This document shows, piece by piece, positions 8,378-17,753 of a stretch of 64,000 nt of DNA; position 1 is the first letter of the stretch, and each line of letters opens with the position of its first letter. The DNA is from JBDHWI01 sp964590135 (GTDB lineage Bacteria; Chloroflexota; Anaerolineae; J036; Brachytrichaceae). The notes below the pieces were generated by a model. The model was not told the DNA's origin, searched no databases, and saw nothing but the letters and a program-made list of their open reading frames with translations. Location: contig CAZPVX010000009.1 in assembly GCA_964590135.1 (NCBI GenBank), positions 1 to 64,000 of the forward strand. The letters run 5' to 3'. The translations under genes were made by a program, and so were the position numbers.

Positions 8378-9712
8378 TTAGTTCGTGTTGATCGCTTCGT
8401 AGACGAGGAACTGGTCACCGCTGCCGGTGCCCAACTCGTTCACTACCGCAGCCAACTTTGCACCAGCGTCGCCTGTGCAGATTGCGCTGCCAACGTAGCC
8501 ATCAGCCATCTTGTTTTGCTGCACATCATTCAGCACGGCGCCAGCAGCCAAGTTTGCATTCACGACGACCGAACTGTTGGTGAAGGTGCAGGTAACGTTG
8601 GTGGCCGCAGCGCCGGCGTTCACGATGTTGAAGCCGGTAAAGTAACCATAGTTGCGGTCCATGATCAACGGCATCACAACTTTGTTGGTCAGGGTGCTTG
8701 GGTCGAAACCGCTATACGCTTCACCCGCGCTGGTCGAGTTGTTCAATTGGTTGACGATGACGTTCAACGGCATGGAGGCGCTGTTGCCGGTCACGCGCGC
8801 CGAGCCGACGAAGGTTGCGCCTGTGGTGCAGTTTGTCGTGGCGCCAGCAGGTGTGCCGGTGGTGAACACGCCAAGCGCGAACGTGGCAGAGGTGTTTGCC
8901 GGAATCGTCTGTGTCTCGGTGCAGGTAGCGCCGCCAGTGGAGGTGTAGGTCACCTCCACGTTGGTGGCGGAAGCGCCGCTGTTCTGAATCTGCACGCCGG
9001 TGATGAAGCCAAAGTTGTTGGCGTTGATCAAAGGCATCACCGGGTTCGTGCTGCCACCCGTGAAGCCGTTGAAGGCGAACATGGTGGACTGGCTCTCTTC
9101 AATCACCGAGGCCACAAGAGGTTGACCGCTGCTCGACACGGTGGCTGCAAAAACGGTTGCATTATGATTCTCCGTGTTTTGATCAAAGGTGGCGGCAGCG
9201 CCAGGAGCCACGTTGGAGGCTGCAGCATTGGTGCCATCCGTGTAGTTCACAGTGATGTTGGTGGCTGCACTGCCGACGTTCTGCACCTTGAACCAGGTGT
9301 TGAAGCCATAGTTGCCCTTCATCAACAGCGGGATCTGCACGCTGTTGGCGCCAGCCTGCATGCCAATGTAGGACGCAGCCGCCACACCGCCGGAGCCAAG
9401 CACGTTCACCACGGCCGCAACCGGTTGGTCGGCAGACACGATGGCTGATCCGTTGAAGCCGGAGGCCACCGCATTCAGCGGGAAGTAGGTCTTGGATGAA
9501 TTCCCACTGATGGCATCGCTGGTTGTGCCGGCCACAACGCCAGCTGAGTCATAAAACGAGATTCCGATGTTGGCGGTAGAACCAGAAAGATTCTGGACCT
9601 GAATGCCAGCGCTGTAAGAGAAAAAGGTGGCTGAGGCCGGCGTTGCACCGCTTGCCATCCCAATTCCAGCAGTGGCAATCAGTGATGCCACAATAAGTCG
9701 TGCCTTTTTCAT
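8378..9712 (-). CDS. secreted protein with four internal beta-rich repeats
   Basis: A 444-residue exported protein with a clear signal peptide (MKKARLIVASLIATAGIGMA, cleavage near PASA). The mature part is four repeats of roughly 100-110 residues. Each starts with an aromatic/Gly motif such as YGFNTWFKVQNVGSAATNI, continues through a beta stretch (VNYTD, VTYTS or CTFTN) and ends with a segment such as VGSAICTGDAGAKLAAVVNELG. Ala, Ser, Asn and Thr are very common, as in S-layer or adhesin-like proteins. AAAGGAGA lies 6-7 nt before the ATG, one of the better ribosome sites here. The function is unknown; a structural surface role is inferred from the repeats and the neighbouring lipoprotein. Confidence 0.75.
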   Translation of the reverse strand: MKKARLIVASLIATAGIGMASGATPASATFFSYSAGIQVQNLSGSTANIGISFYDSAGVVAGTTSDAISGNSSKTYFPLNAVASGFNGSAIVSADQPVAAVVNVLGSGGVAAASYIGMQAGANSVQIPLLMKGNYGFNTWFKVQNVGSAATNITVNYTDGTNAAASNVAPGAAATFDQNTENHNATVFAATVSSSGQPLVASVIEESQSTMFAFNGFTGGSTNPVMPLINANNFGFITGVQIQNSGASATNVEVTYTSTGGATCTETQTIPANTSATFALGVFTTGTPAGATTNCTTGATFVGSARVTGNSASMPLNVIVNQLNNSTSAGEAYSGFDPSTLTNKVVMPLIMDRNYGYFTGFNIVNAGAAATNVTCTFTNSSVVVNANLAAGAVLNDVQQNKMADGYVGSAICTGDAGAKLAAVVNELGTGSGDQFLVYEAINTN

Positions 9713-9896
9713 AAAGAGTCTCCTTTTGAACGAGCTAAATAGTTGACTGGCTTACATCTTCGCTTTTTAGCCCTTCACTTCAATACCACAATCGGACTAA
9801 TCGGGTTTTTCGGCTTATAGACAACAAGAAACACGCCCCAAATTGCGCCAAAATCGGCATAACAAAGCAGCGCGATCACATCTTCGTGCGTGTGGA

Positions 9897-10475
9897 CTAA
9901 GTCAACTCTTCATAAGAGAATGCAGGCTGCTGTCGATACGCATGCAGAGAGATGCCTGCGGTATCACGCTTTGACAAAATCAGGTCGCTAAATGGCCAAG
10001 CGATTCCGATCTCAGCATCGTTCCAGGCAATGCAACCTTCTGTCTCAGGAGCATAAAATGACGAACACTTGTATTGCACCTCGGCATAATCGCTCAAAGT
10101 CACGAATCCATGCGCAAAGCCAATCGGCACAAATAGCTGTCTTCCATTTTCCGCATTCAACTCCACTGCCACCCATTGCCCAAAAGTAGGTGAGCCGGCG
10201 CGAATGTCAACGGCGACATCGAGTACTGCCCCGACCGTGCAGCGCACCAACTTGATCATTGGCGCACGCAAATCTTGATAGTGCAGCCCACGCAACACCT
10301 TCTGTGACGATCGCGAATGATTATCTTGCACGAACTCGGCGCTCAGGCCGTGTCTCTCAAATTCGCGCCGATTGAAACTTTCCATAAAAAACCCGCGCTC
10401 ATCGCGAATGATGCGAGGTGTAATGATCATCACCTCAGGCAATTTGGTTGGTTCTACGTTGATGTCCATGCTCAT
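9897..10475 (-). CDS. rfbC: dTDP-4-dehydrorhamnose 3,5-epimerase
   Basis: RmlC/RfbC epimerises dTDP-4-keto-6-deoxyglucose at C3 and C5, the third step of dTDP-L-rhamnose synthesis. The 192-residue cupin carries the active-site stretch VLRGLHYQ with its catalytic His and the FYAPETEGCIAWND segment with the partner Tyr; length is normal. The frame extends 49 residues further upstream inside the GT2 gene; the start used, ATG 10475, forms a TAATG overlap with the GT2 stop (ATG 10469 is an alternative). It is the last gene of the minus-strand operon; rmlA, rmlB and rmlD are not in the window. Confidence 0.9.
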   Translation of the reverse strand: MSMDINVEPTKLPEVMIITPRIIRDERGFFMESFNRREFERHGLSAEFVQDNHSRSSQKVLRGLHYQDLRAPMIKLVRCTVGAVLDVAVDIRAGSPTFGQWVAVELNAENGRQLFVPIGFAHGFVTLSDYAEVQYKCSSFYAPETEGCIAWNDAEIGIAWPFSDLILSKRDTAGISLHAYRQQPAFSYEELT

Positions 10476-11500
10476 TAACTCACGCGCTCTTTTTGCGCGA
10501 ATGGTCTTGATTTGAGTTTGCGCCAGGTTTCCGCCGGCCATGCGGCCAGCCGAGTCGCACCGAGTCCGTTCACACCCAGCAACCACAACATCGACAGGCT
10601 GGTCATGATGCGCCGCCTGCACACCGCGTATGCCATCGGGTCATGTTGTCTCAAGTGTTCAAAAAGTGCCAGCGCGTCGGCCTTCTGGCCAGCCAACAGT
10701 GCGGCGCGCATCTGATCCACACAATAAGCTGCCACTGTATCGCGCCGCCAAGTCTCCAGTCGCGCTGTATCCACCCCTAAGCCCCGGGCGTCCTCGTATG
10801 GCAGCTGGATGCTCTGCAGATCGTCGATTCGCGCCAGCACGTCTGACGAAGCTGATGCGCCGGCCGCATGGCGCTTCCATACGCATACAGTTTGTCCATG
10901 CAACAAAATGCTGCCGCGCAACACCAGCCGACGCAAGGATTCCCAGTCCGATGAGATGATATTGCTGCGATAGAAATCCAAGTCGATGGCGAGTTGGCGC
11001 GGGTAGAGCGCCGATTGATGTGACACGCCCAGCCATGCGCCCCACTCCAGAAAATAGTCGCAGCCGGGCTTCACTTCCCATGCTTGTCGCGTCGCCGGCA
11101 CATCCTGGCAGCGACCATCCGGCCATAGCATGCGCGTGCCGGCGCAAGCCAGAACCACCCCGTGATGCTTCGATAACTCGCGCATCACCCTGCCGACGTA
11201 GCCCGCGTCGATCAGCCAGTCATCGCCATCGAGCATCAACATCCATTCGCCGGCACAATCACGCAACGCCCGCCGATAGTTGCCGGCGCGGCCCAGGTTT
11301 CGCTCACGTCGCACATAGCGCAGCAGTGTCTCGCCTGCAAACGCGCTGACCACCGCCGGCGTGGCGTCAGGCGAGGCATCATCGCACACGACCACTTCAA
11401 GCGGCGTATAGTCTTGCGCCAGCGCCGAGGAGATCGCTTTCCTCACGCAATGCGCCTGGCCATACGTGGCAATGGCGATGCTGACAAGCGGTTGATTCAC
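10475..11500 (-). CDS. GT2-family glycosyltransferase
   Basis: A 341-residue GT-A enzyme of family 2. The start, VSIAIATYGQAHCVRKAISSA, is the family hallmark. VVVCDDASPD provides the nucleotide-binding Asp, and MLMLDGDDWLID contains the DxD metal site. The C-terminal part is variable and lacks membrane helices, so the enzyme is probably cytoplasmic or peripheral. Start ATG 11500 overlaps the upstream methyltransferase stop by 4 nt, and its own stop overlaps rfbC, so it is translationally coupled within the polysaccharide operon. Confidence 0.88.
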   Translation of the reverse strand: MNQPLVSIAIATYGQAHCVRKAISSALAQDYTPLEVVVCDDASPDATPAVVSAFAGETLLRYVRRERNLGRAGNYRRALRDCAGEWMLMLDGDDWLIDAGYVGRVMRELSKHHGVVLACAGTRMLWPDGRCQDVPATRQAWEVKPGCDYFLEWGAWLGVSHQSALYPRQLAIDLDFYRSNIISSDWESLRRLVLRGSILLHGQTVCVWKRHAAGASASSDVLARIDDLQSIQLPYEDARGLGVDTARLETWRRDTVAAYCVDQMRAALLAGQKADALALFEHLRQHDPMAYAVCRRRIMTSLSMLWLLGVNGLGATRLAAWPAETWRKLKSRPFAQKERVS

Positions 11501-12495
11501 GGACGGGACTGTAGCACCAATTCATCTCCACTGGCGGGGTTGGATTTCCAGGCCGCCCACGCGCGCCACTCGTGCTTCATAGCCGGCGCAAGCTGCGCAA
11601 TGGAATATGATCGATGCAAGGCATGGTGCCCGCTGCGCCGAATATCGCTGCTGGCGATGTGAATGAACTGTGCGCGCACCTGGGTCGATTGCACATCCAC
11701 CTGTGCGAATCCAGCGCGCCTTGCTGCCTCCGCCAGCGTAGCCGGCGAGAACAGCGTCAGATGTCGCGGCGGCTCCAGCGCCACCCAGTGCACCCCAAAA
11801 CAGGCATGGCCAAAACCCTCTACGTTGGGGGTGAGCGCGATCAGGCGGCCATCTGGCTTCAATAAGCGCCGGCACGCTGTCAACATCGCAATAGGGTCGT
11901 GCACATGCTCAATAACATGGCTCAATGTCACAGCATCGAATGTGGCCACCGGCAGTTTCAGGTCTTGCAGCAAGCCGACATGCACCGTGACGCCATGCAA
12001 GCGTTGTGCAGACACTGCTGCTTCAGCATCCGTCTCCTGCCCTTCCACCTGCCAACCCAACGCCTGCATCTTTGCCAGCCAACCACCATCGCCGCAACCC
12101 ACATCCAGCAGCCGGCCAGGCGCAACATCACCCAGGTACATCGACTCAGCCCGCCGGCGCATCTGTCCCATGAAGCTTTTGCCGATGATCGCGCGATAGA
12201 TGCCGCCAGCCTTGACCCAGGCGCGATACACCGGGTTGTCACTCTGCCATGCCGGCTGGCTTGTCTCGTGGGTGAAGTAGCTGGCATACACCTTGCTAAT
12301 ATCTTCTTCGATGGGCGCCGGGCTTAGCCACACCAGCCCGCATGCTGGACACCTGCGGAATGACCATTCTCCGGGGACGTCATATAGCCGGTCGTGCAAG
12401 CCGGCGTATAGCACCTCACCTGCAGCACCGCACAACAGACATGTCGGCCGGTCCATCGTCTTGATCGCTGAAGTCAGCGGCGCCACCTGTGTCAT
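11497..12495 (-). CDS. class I SAM methyltransferase with N-terminal zinc ribbon
   Basis: A 332-residue protein. An N-terminal zinc ribbon (CLLCG then CPACG) precedes a Rossmann methyltransferase domain with the SAM motif LLDVGCGDGGW and the VTLSHVIEHVHDP segment of motif IV. This layout is typical of sugar or glycan methyltransferases in surface-polysaccharide clusters (Methyltransf_23-like). Start ATG 12495 overlaps the upstream stop as ATGA and is preceded by AAAGGAG; a longer start at 12522 is less likely. It lies between another methyltransferase and a GT2 gene. Confidence 0.85.
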   Translation of the reverse strand: MTQVAPLTSAIKTMDRPTCLLCGAAGEVLYAGLHDRLYDVPGEWSFRRCPACGLVWLSPAPIEEDISKVYASYFTHETSQPAWQSDNPVYRAWVKAGGIYRAIIGKSFMGQMRRRAESMYLGDVAPGRLLDVGCGDGGWLAKMQALGWQVEGQETDAEAAVSAQRLHGVTVHVGLLQDLKLPVATFDAVTLSHVIEHVHDPIAMLTACRRLLKPDGRLIALTPNVEGFGHACFGVHWVALEPPRHLTLFSPATLAEAARRAGFAQVDVQSTQVRAQFIHIASSDIRRSGHHALHRSYSIAQLAPAMKHEWRAWAAWKSNPASGDELVLQSRP

Positions 12496-13226
12496 GTCGC
12501 TCCTTTGGTCGCAATCATCCACCAGCCAAAAGGGTAATCGCGTTGCTTGTCCAGCGAATCAATGGCCAGCAAACATGCCTGTGTCGCACGCACAGCGCCA
12601 AAGGTCAACGCCTTCAATGGCAAGAGCAGTAGTCCTCTGACAGAGGGCTTGCCATCAGCGAGGCCGGTCTTGGGGAAGATGTCGATGGCGTGAGGCAACT
12701 CATAGGCCCAGCGTGTAAACATGCCCCCAAACGCGCCCACTTCGATTGCATCGCTTGCAAAACCAGAGCGCTCCGCCAACATGCGCAAGCCATAAGAGGT
12801 GTAGCGAAAGAAATCGTAGGGCGTCTGATGCTCCATATGCGCCATCGGGGCGGTGAGAAAAAGCCGGCCTCCCGGCTTCAACACGCGCCAACATTCGTTC
12901 AGGCTTTCCTGCGGCCGGCTCAAATGCTCCAGCGTTTGCGTGCTCAACACCGCGTCAAATGTGTCTCCGGCCAATGGCAACTGATCAAGCAGCGCAATCA
13001 CATCGAGGTTGTGGTAATTCCAGCCTGCATCACCCACAGCCAGGTCGAGACCGGTGTAGCGACAGTGCGCAAAGTATTTTTTGTAGGCACACTCCCCAGC
13101 GCCGGCGTCCAGGACGCTCGCGCCTGCTGGCAACTGTGCAGCCACGCTTTGCACAAAGCGCGTCACATGCCAGCGGCCGGCATCACGAATGCGCGAATAG
13201 CGCGAGAAATCTTCAGTGAGATCCAT
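12492..13226 (-). CDS. class I SAM methyltransferase
   Basis: A 244-residue Methyltransf_11-type enzyme. The SAM-binding motif is VLDAGAGECAYKKYF, motif IV is FDAVLSTQTLEHL, and WRVLKPGGRLFLTAP is the conserved post-II strand. Its substrate is probably a sugar, lipid carrier or glycan terminus, judging from the operon. Its ATG lies 14 nt inside the end of the flippase gene and its stop overlaps the next methyltransferase by 4 nt. Confidence 0.85.
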   Translation of the reverse strand: MDLTEDFSRYSRIRDAGRWHVTRFVQSVAAQLPAGASVLDAGAGECAYKKYFAHCRYTGLDLAVGDAGWNYHNLDVIALLDQLPLAGDTFDAVLSTQTLEHLSRPQESLNECWRVLKPGGRLFLTAPMAHMEHQTPYDFFRYTSYGLRMLAERSGFASDAIEVGAFGGMFTRWAYELPHAIDIFPKTGLADGKPSVRGLLLLPLKALTFGAVRATQACLLAIDSLDKQRDYPFGWWMIATKGAT

Positions 13227-14505
13227 GTTGCAGTGAGCGCGCCAGGGCCTGCTGGTTTATGGCGCGGTTCAGAAAATACCATTGTCCCAGCATGTTGATC
13301 AGAAAGAAAGCACTGGCCGCCAACGCCAGTCCAAGCACGCCGGCCAGCATGAACGCCGCGAATTTGACAGGAAGATAGAGCGTATAGGTCAGGATGCCCA
13401 ACTTCGTAGGTGTGCGAGTATCGCCCATGGCGTGCAGGCTGTTCAAGGTGATCTGACCCGTGAACCCGCCGATACACACGCCAGAGAGCGCAATCATCAC
13501 AAACCACAACATCTGCACATCCGTCTGGGTGAAATTGCCCCGGCCGGCCAGCAATCCAAGCATCGGCCGGCCCAGTGCCACCACGCCCGCCACCACCGCA
13601 AAAGCCATCACCACAACTGCAATCAGCCGCTTGCGAAAGATGGCATGGAAAGCCTGCCAGTTCTCACAGCTGGCCTGCTCAGCCAGCATCGGCAGCATTG
13701 GCGCGGCCACGGCCTTGCTGATGATCTGCGATAACATGGAGTAGACCTGCTGACCCGTGAACAGCACGGAAAGGCTGCCAGGCGGCGCAAACGAGGTAAG
13801 CACCTGGTTGACAAAGGGCTCAGTGCCGTAGTAGGCCGAACCGAGAAAAAGATAACGCACGCGCATCCAGGCGGTCTGCAACAAGCGCGAACCTCGCGCC
13901 CAACCCCGCCACGCGCCCAACGAAGCGATCAGCGCCAGCACGTCCAGCATTGGTCGCAGGGTGGTTGCCAGCGCGGCGACATGCGCACCAAAACGCGGCA
14001 TCCCCACGAACACCAACGCTGAGGTGATGGCAACTGTGATGCACATCACCAACTCGGCAACAAACAATTGGCCGCGCGCACAGCGCATCGACCACAGCAC
14101 GGAGAATGGCACGGAAAACACGATACCGATGAGTTGAATGCGCGTCAGTTCGATCAGCAATGCCTTGCCGGAGGCATCGAACCCCGGCGAAAGCAGCGGC
14201 ACCCACGACTCAACTGTGGCGAACAACAGAAAAGTAACCGCGCCAGCCATGGTCAGCAAAGCCAGAAACGCTGTCCAGGCATCGCGATGCAACGTTTGGC
14301 GATCCTCGGCAGCAAATAGAGGCACCAAAACCTGTTGCAGTGAGCCGGCCACCAGGGTGATGGCAAGCTGGGGCAACAGCGAGCCGGCTATCAGCGCATC
14401 GGTCTGACGGCCAATGCCGAGCTGCGTCAGCACGAAGAGTTGCGTGAGGGTTGAAATCGCCAACCGCAGCACGGTCAGCACAGCCAGGCTGATGGAGAGC
14501 TTCAT
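13213..14505 (-). CDS. MurJ/Wzx-like polysaccharide flippase
   Basis: A 430-residue integral membrane protein with about 12 hydrophobic helices and the MVF/MOP exporter features of the MurJ (MviN) family: an early QLGIGRQTDALIAGSLLPQL stretch, LVPLFA, and FFLINMLGQWYF near the end. MurJ flips lipid II, but inside a glycosyltransferase/methyltransferase operon this copy is more likely to flip a polysaccharide lipid intermediate; only one is seen, so a housekeeping MurJ role cannot be ruled out. Start ATG 14505 overlaps the upstream GT4 stop by 4 nt. Confidence 0.8.
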   Translation of the reverse strand: MKLSISLAVLTVLRLAISTLTQLFVLTQLGIGRQTDALIAGSLLPQLAITLVAGSLQQVLVPLFAAEDRQTLHRDAWTAFLALLTMAGAVTFLLFATVESWVPLLSPGFDASGKALLIELTRIQLIGIVFSVPFSVLWSMRCARGQLFVAELVMCITVAITSALVFVGMPRFGAHVAALATTLRPMLDVLALIASLGAWRGWARGSRLLQTAWMRVRYLFLGSAYYGTEPFVNQVLTSFAPPGSLSVLFTGQQVYSMLSQIISKAVAAPMLPMLAEQASCENWQAFHAIFRKRLIAVVVMAFAVVAGVVALGRPMLGLLAGRGNFTQTDVQMLWFVMIALSGVCIGGFTGQITLNSLHAMGDTRTPTKLGILTYTLYLPVKFAAFMLAGVLGLALAASAFFLINMLGQWYFLNRAINQQALARSLQHGSH

Positions 14506-15659
14506 GCTTGAAGGATGCGCTGATACAGAGACATGTGCCGCGCTACGATGGCCGGCATGGCAAACACCGGCAAGACTGCCTGCGCCTTTTGGGCAAAGCT
14601 CGTGCGTTTGCCGACATTCGACAGGGCCTCGATCAACGCTTCAGCCAGCGCAGTTGGCTGCCCTGCCGGCACAAGCCAGCCCGACTGGCCTGGCGTGATC
14701 AACTCACGCACCCCGGGCAAATCCGATGCGACCACTGGCACGCCGGCGCTGATACTCTCGATCAATGAGAGCGGAATGCCCTCCCACACCGAGGGCAATG
14801 CAAACACGGCGGCCTGAGCCAGCAGCGCCGGCACGTCTGCGCGCGCGCCCCACAATGTAACCGCTGATTCAAGTCGCGCTTCGACAATCTGTTGTTGCAG
14901 GGCGTCTCGCAATTCGCCATCTCCCACAATCCACAACTTGACATCAGGGACCGCCTCCAGAACATGCGGCATGGCGGAGATGAGAGCGCCGTGATTCTTT
15001 TGCGCGACCAGCCGGCCGACGGCGATGATGATATTGCAGTCCAGATGGCGCGCTGCTGGATCGATGGTGGGCAGATCACGCGGCATCGCCTGATAGATCA
15101 TCTCCGGCTCACGATGCAACAACCGCGCCAGCCAGCGCCGGCGCAATCTGTCTGCGTGCTCCAGCGACACACTTATTTCGGCATCCATCCACAGTGGAAA
15201 GAGCAGGCGTGAAAAAAGGGCCCGGTTGACCATGCCCACCCCGCCGGCGCCCCACTCCAGTGTCAAAGGCACATGCGCCGTTCGCACCGCCCGTCTAGCG
15301 CCACCCGACCATCTTGCCATGAGCGCAGCCAACGCACCACCTTCATGCTGGGCATGCACGACATCCATGTGATGGATGTTGCACCATTCGACGATGCGCC
15401 TTGCGCCGGCAAAGAAATCCTTTGAAGCGCGCCTTTCCTCTCTCTTGGTGGCAAAGAAGAAGGCGATGCCGGCGTTTTGCAAGACGTCGATCTGTTGAGC
15501 TTCATCTTTGCTGCCCGTCTGCCAGAAACCGCATACAAACGGGTCCACCATGTTTCGATCAAAGTGATGCGCCAATGCCAGACCGCAACGTTCAGCTCCG
15601 CCGAAGGCATGCCCCACATCGAGGCCGGCGACGATTTGCAACACACGGATGCGGCTCAT
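14502..15659 (-). CDS. GT4-family glycosyltransferase
   Basis: A 385-residue GT-B enzyme. The N-terminal half has VLQIVAGLDVGHAFGGAERC with the Gly-rich acceptor loop and VVHAQHEGGALAALMA. The donor half contains IIAVGRLVAQKNHGALI, KLWIVGDGEL and the SLIESISAGVPVVASDLPG segment with the catalytic Glu residues. The sugar is unknown. It overlaps both neighbours by 4 nt (terC upstream, flippase downstream), so it belongs to the same transcript. Confidence 0.87.
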   Translation of the reverse strand: MSRIRVLQIVAGLDVGHAFGGAERCGLALAHHFDRNMVDPFVCGFWQTGSKDEAQQIDVLQNAGIAFFFATKREERRASKDFFAGARRIVEWCNIHHMDVVHAQHEGGALAALMARWSGGARRAVRTAHVPLTLEWGAGGVGMVNRALFSRLLFPLWMDAEISVSLEHADRLRRRWLARLLHREPEMIYQAMPRDLPTIDPAARHLDCNIIIAVGRLVAQKNHGALISAMPHVLEAVPDVKLWIVGDGELRDALQQQIVEARLESAVTLWGARADVPALLAQAAVFALPSVWEGIPLSLIESISAGVPVVASDLPGVRELITPGQSGWLVPAGQPTALAEALIEALSNVGKRTSFAQKAQAVLPVFAMPAIVARHMSLYQRILQA

Positions 15660-16639
15660 TTGACAGAATGGCCCAGGCCAGTTTCTGATTGCACGTGTTT
15701 TTGCCGCCGCTCACGCATAAACGACGCCAGAATCGCAATTGCCAGCACTGTCAGGATGAAGACCAGCGAGCCGACCACCATCAGATTTTCAATCGATTCA
15801 CCCGGGTGAAACAGTTGCTCAGCGATCATCTTCACGCCAACAAAGGTGAGGATGATGGCGAGCGCCGGCTTGAGATAGTGAAAACGATCGACTGCGCCGG
15901 CGAGCAGGAAATACAGCGCCCGCAACCCCAGAATCGCCATCACGTTCGAGGTGAAGATGATGAATGGATCGTGGCTGACGCCGATCACGGCCGGAATCGA
16001 ATCGATCGCAAACACCAGGTCAGTGCTCTCCACCACGATCAGCACCAGCAGCAACGGCGTGGCATAGAGCACATCCGACAAGCGCACAAAAAAGCGCTGT
16101 CCGTGATACTCCGGCGTGATGCGCAACATGCGTCGCGCCAATCGCAACAGCGGGTTGTGGTCGATCTCAGGCTTGTCGTCCTCGTTGGCGCGCGCCAATT
16201 TAATGCCGGTGTAGATGAGAAATGCGCCAAACACCAATAGCAGCCAACTGAACTGGTGGATGAGCGATGCGCCAACCACGATCAACACGGCGCGCATGGC
16301 GATGGCGCCAAGGATGCCCCAGAACAGCACGCGATGGTGATACTGCGCCGGCACGCGGAAGAAGCTGAAGACCAGCACGAACACGAACAGGTTGTCGACG
16401 CTGAGAGATTTTTCCAGCACCCACGCCGTGAAGTACTCGACGCCGGCGCGGCTGCCCAGCACCACCGCCACCAGCACGCCAAACAACAATGCAATGCTGA
16501 TCCACAATGCGCTCATCAGCGCGGCTTCCCGCAACGAGACGGCGTGCGCCTTACGGTTCAGCACGCCAAGATCAATGGCCAGCAGCACGACGACAAACGC
16601 CAGAAAGCCCAGCCAGAACCAGATATTTTCAGGACCCAT
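15656..16639 (-). CDS. TerC-family integral membrane protein
   Basis: A 327-residue TerC protein with about 8 helices. The conserved segments EKSLSVDNLFVF and VVESTDLVFAIDSIPAV contain the family's intramembrane acidic residues (E and D of the two LSVDN/TDLVFAIDS motifs). TerC proteins are implicated in metal (manganese) export or metalation of secreted enzymes, including metal-dependent exoenzymes. Here terC is the first gene of a chain with 4-nt overlaps into GT4 and the flippase, so it may support a metal-dependent step of surface-glycan assembly; that link is inference. Confidence 0.88.
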   Translation of the reverse strand: MGPENIWFWLGFLAFVVVLLAIDLGVLNRKAHAVSLREAALMSALWISIALLFGVLVAVVLGSRAGVEYFTAWVLEKSLSVDNLFVFVLVFSFFRVPAQYHHRVLFWGILGAIAMRAVLIVVGASLIHQFSWLLLVFGAFLIYTGIKLARANEDDKPEIDHNPLLRLARRMLRITPEYHGQRFFVRLSDVLYATPLLLVLIVVESTDLVFAIDSIPAVIGVSHDPFIIFTSNVMAILGLRALYFLLAGAVDRFHYLKPALAIILTFVGVKMIAEQLFHPGESIENLMVVGSLVFILTVLAIAILASFMRERRQKHVQSETGLGHSVK

Positions 16640-16816
16640 GCTTCAGGAATCATACTTTGCTTTCCTGTGAAATATCGATTCAGCACGGCCGTGCACATTT
16701 TGGAGTTGACATCGGTTAACCCATTTCTCACGCAGGGCAGTCTATACTCGCGCATCCGCACCGGCCTCCTGAGTTGTCATCGCTGCGCGCGCCGGCGTGG
16801 ATAAGGAGACATGAAC

Positions 16817-17659
16817 ATGACTGAATATGCACACCCGGAGTCGCTCGTCAGCACCGCATGGCTGGCCGAGCACCTCAATGATCCAGGCATCCGTATCGTC
16901 GAGTCGGACGAGGATACGCTGCTCTACGACCAGGGTCACATCCCAGGCGCGGTGAAGATCGACTGGACCGCCGACCTTAACGATCAACTGGAGCGCGACT
17001 ACATCAAGCGCAGCGCTTTTGCCAAACTCATGCGCGCCAAGGGCATCAGCAACGACACGCTGGTGATCTTCTATGGCGACAAGAGCAACTGGTGGGCGGC
17101 CTATGCCCTTTGGGTGTTCAAGCTATTTGGCCACGACAACGTGAAGTTGCTGAATGGCGGGCGCAAGAAATGGATCGATGAGGGTCGCGAGATCACGCGC
17201 GAGACGCCGAAGGTCAAGAAGAGCCGATACACCGCGAAAAAGCGCGACGACAAGACCAACCGCGCCTTCCGCAAGGACGTGCTGGCGCATCTGAAGAAGC
17301 ATGGCGCGCTGGTCGACGTGCGCAGCGTGCCGGAATACACCGGCGAGAAGCTGCACATGCCGGAATACCCGCAGGAAGGCGCGCTGCGCGGCGGCCACAT
17401 CCCCAGCGCAAAGAGCATCCCCTGGTCGCAGGCCGTGCGCGAGGACGGCACATTCAAGAGCGCCGACGAGTTGAAGGCGCTGTATGCGGACAAGGACATC
17501 ACGCCGGACAAGGATGTGATCGTATATTGCCGCATTGGCGAGCGCAGCAGCCATACCTGGTTCGTGCTGAAGAATCTGCTCGGCTACCCCAACGTGCGCA
17601 ATTACGACGGCAGTTGGACCGAGTGGGGCAACAGCGTCGGCGTGCCGATCGAAAAATAG
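16817..17659 (+). CDS. tandem-rhodanese sulfurtransferase
   Basis: A 280-residue thiosulfate/3-mercaptopyruvate sulfurtransferase with two rhodanese domains. The N-terminal one is catalytically silent (FYGDKSN where the Cys loop would be) and the C-terminal one has the active Cys loop CRIGERS. It transfers sulfane sulfur to cyanide or another acceptor. Both ATG 16811 and ATG 16817 are possible; AAGGAG at 16803-16808 is only 2 nt from the first but 8 nt from the second, so 16817 is chosen. It is divergent from terC and is followed by the Rieske gene about 95 nt downstream. Confidence 0.92.
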   Translation: MTEYAHPESLVSTAWLAEHLNDPGIRIVESDEDTLLYDQGHIPGAVKIDWTADLNDQLERDYIKRSAFAKLMRAKGISNDTLVIFYGDKSNWWAAYALWVFKLFGHDNVKLLNGGRKKWIDEGREITRETPKVKKSRYTAKKRDDKTNRAFRKDVLAHLKKHGALVDVRSVPEYTGEKLHMPEYPQEGALRGGHIPSAKSIPWSQAVREDGTFKSADELKALYADKDITPDKDVIVYCRIGERSSHTWFVLKNLLGYPNVRNYDGSWTEWGNSVGVPIEK

Positions 17660-17735
17660 CGCAACACACCGAATCTGGCATAGAACGATGTGTTGCGCCA
17701 CATGGCGCCACACATCGTTGCTGCACGCATCCACT

Positions 17736-17741
17736 TATAAT
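17736..17741 (+). promoter_or_regulatory. -10 box before Rieske gene
   Basis: A perfect TATAAT 12 nt before the ATG at 17754, giving a leader of only about 6 nt. No clear -35 was found at the usual distance. Confidence 0.5.
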
Positions 17742-17753
17742 CTCAAGCGAGTC

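Noticed and set aside
8516..9448. Long plus-strand frame opposite the repeat protein
   Set aside because: It is antisense to a protein with a signal peptide, ribosome site and clear repeats; its composition (His, Gly, Arg and Ala rich) is that of a shadow frame.
16706..16748. TTGACA and TATACT before the rhodanese gene
   Set aside because: The spacer is 31 nt, too long for a sigma-70 promoter, and no better -35 lies at 16-18 nt.
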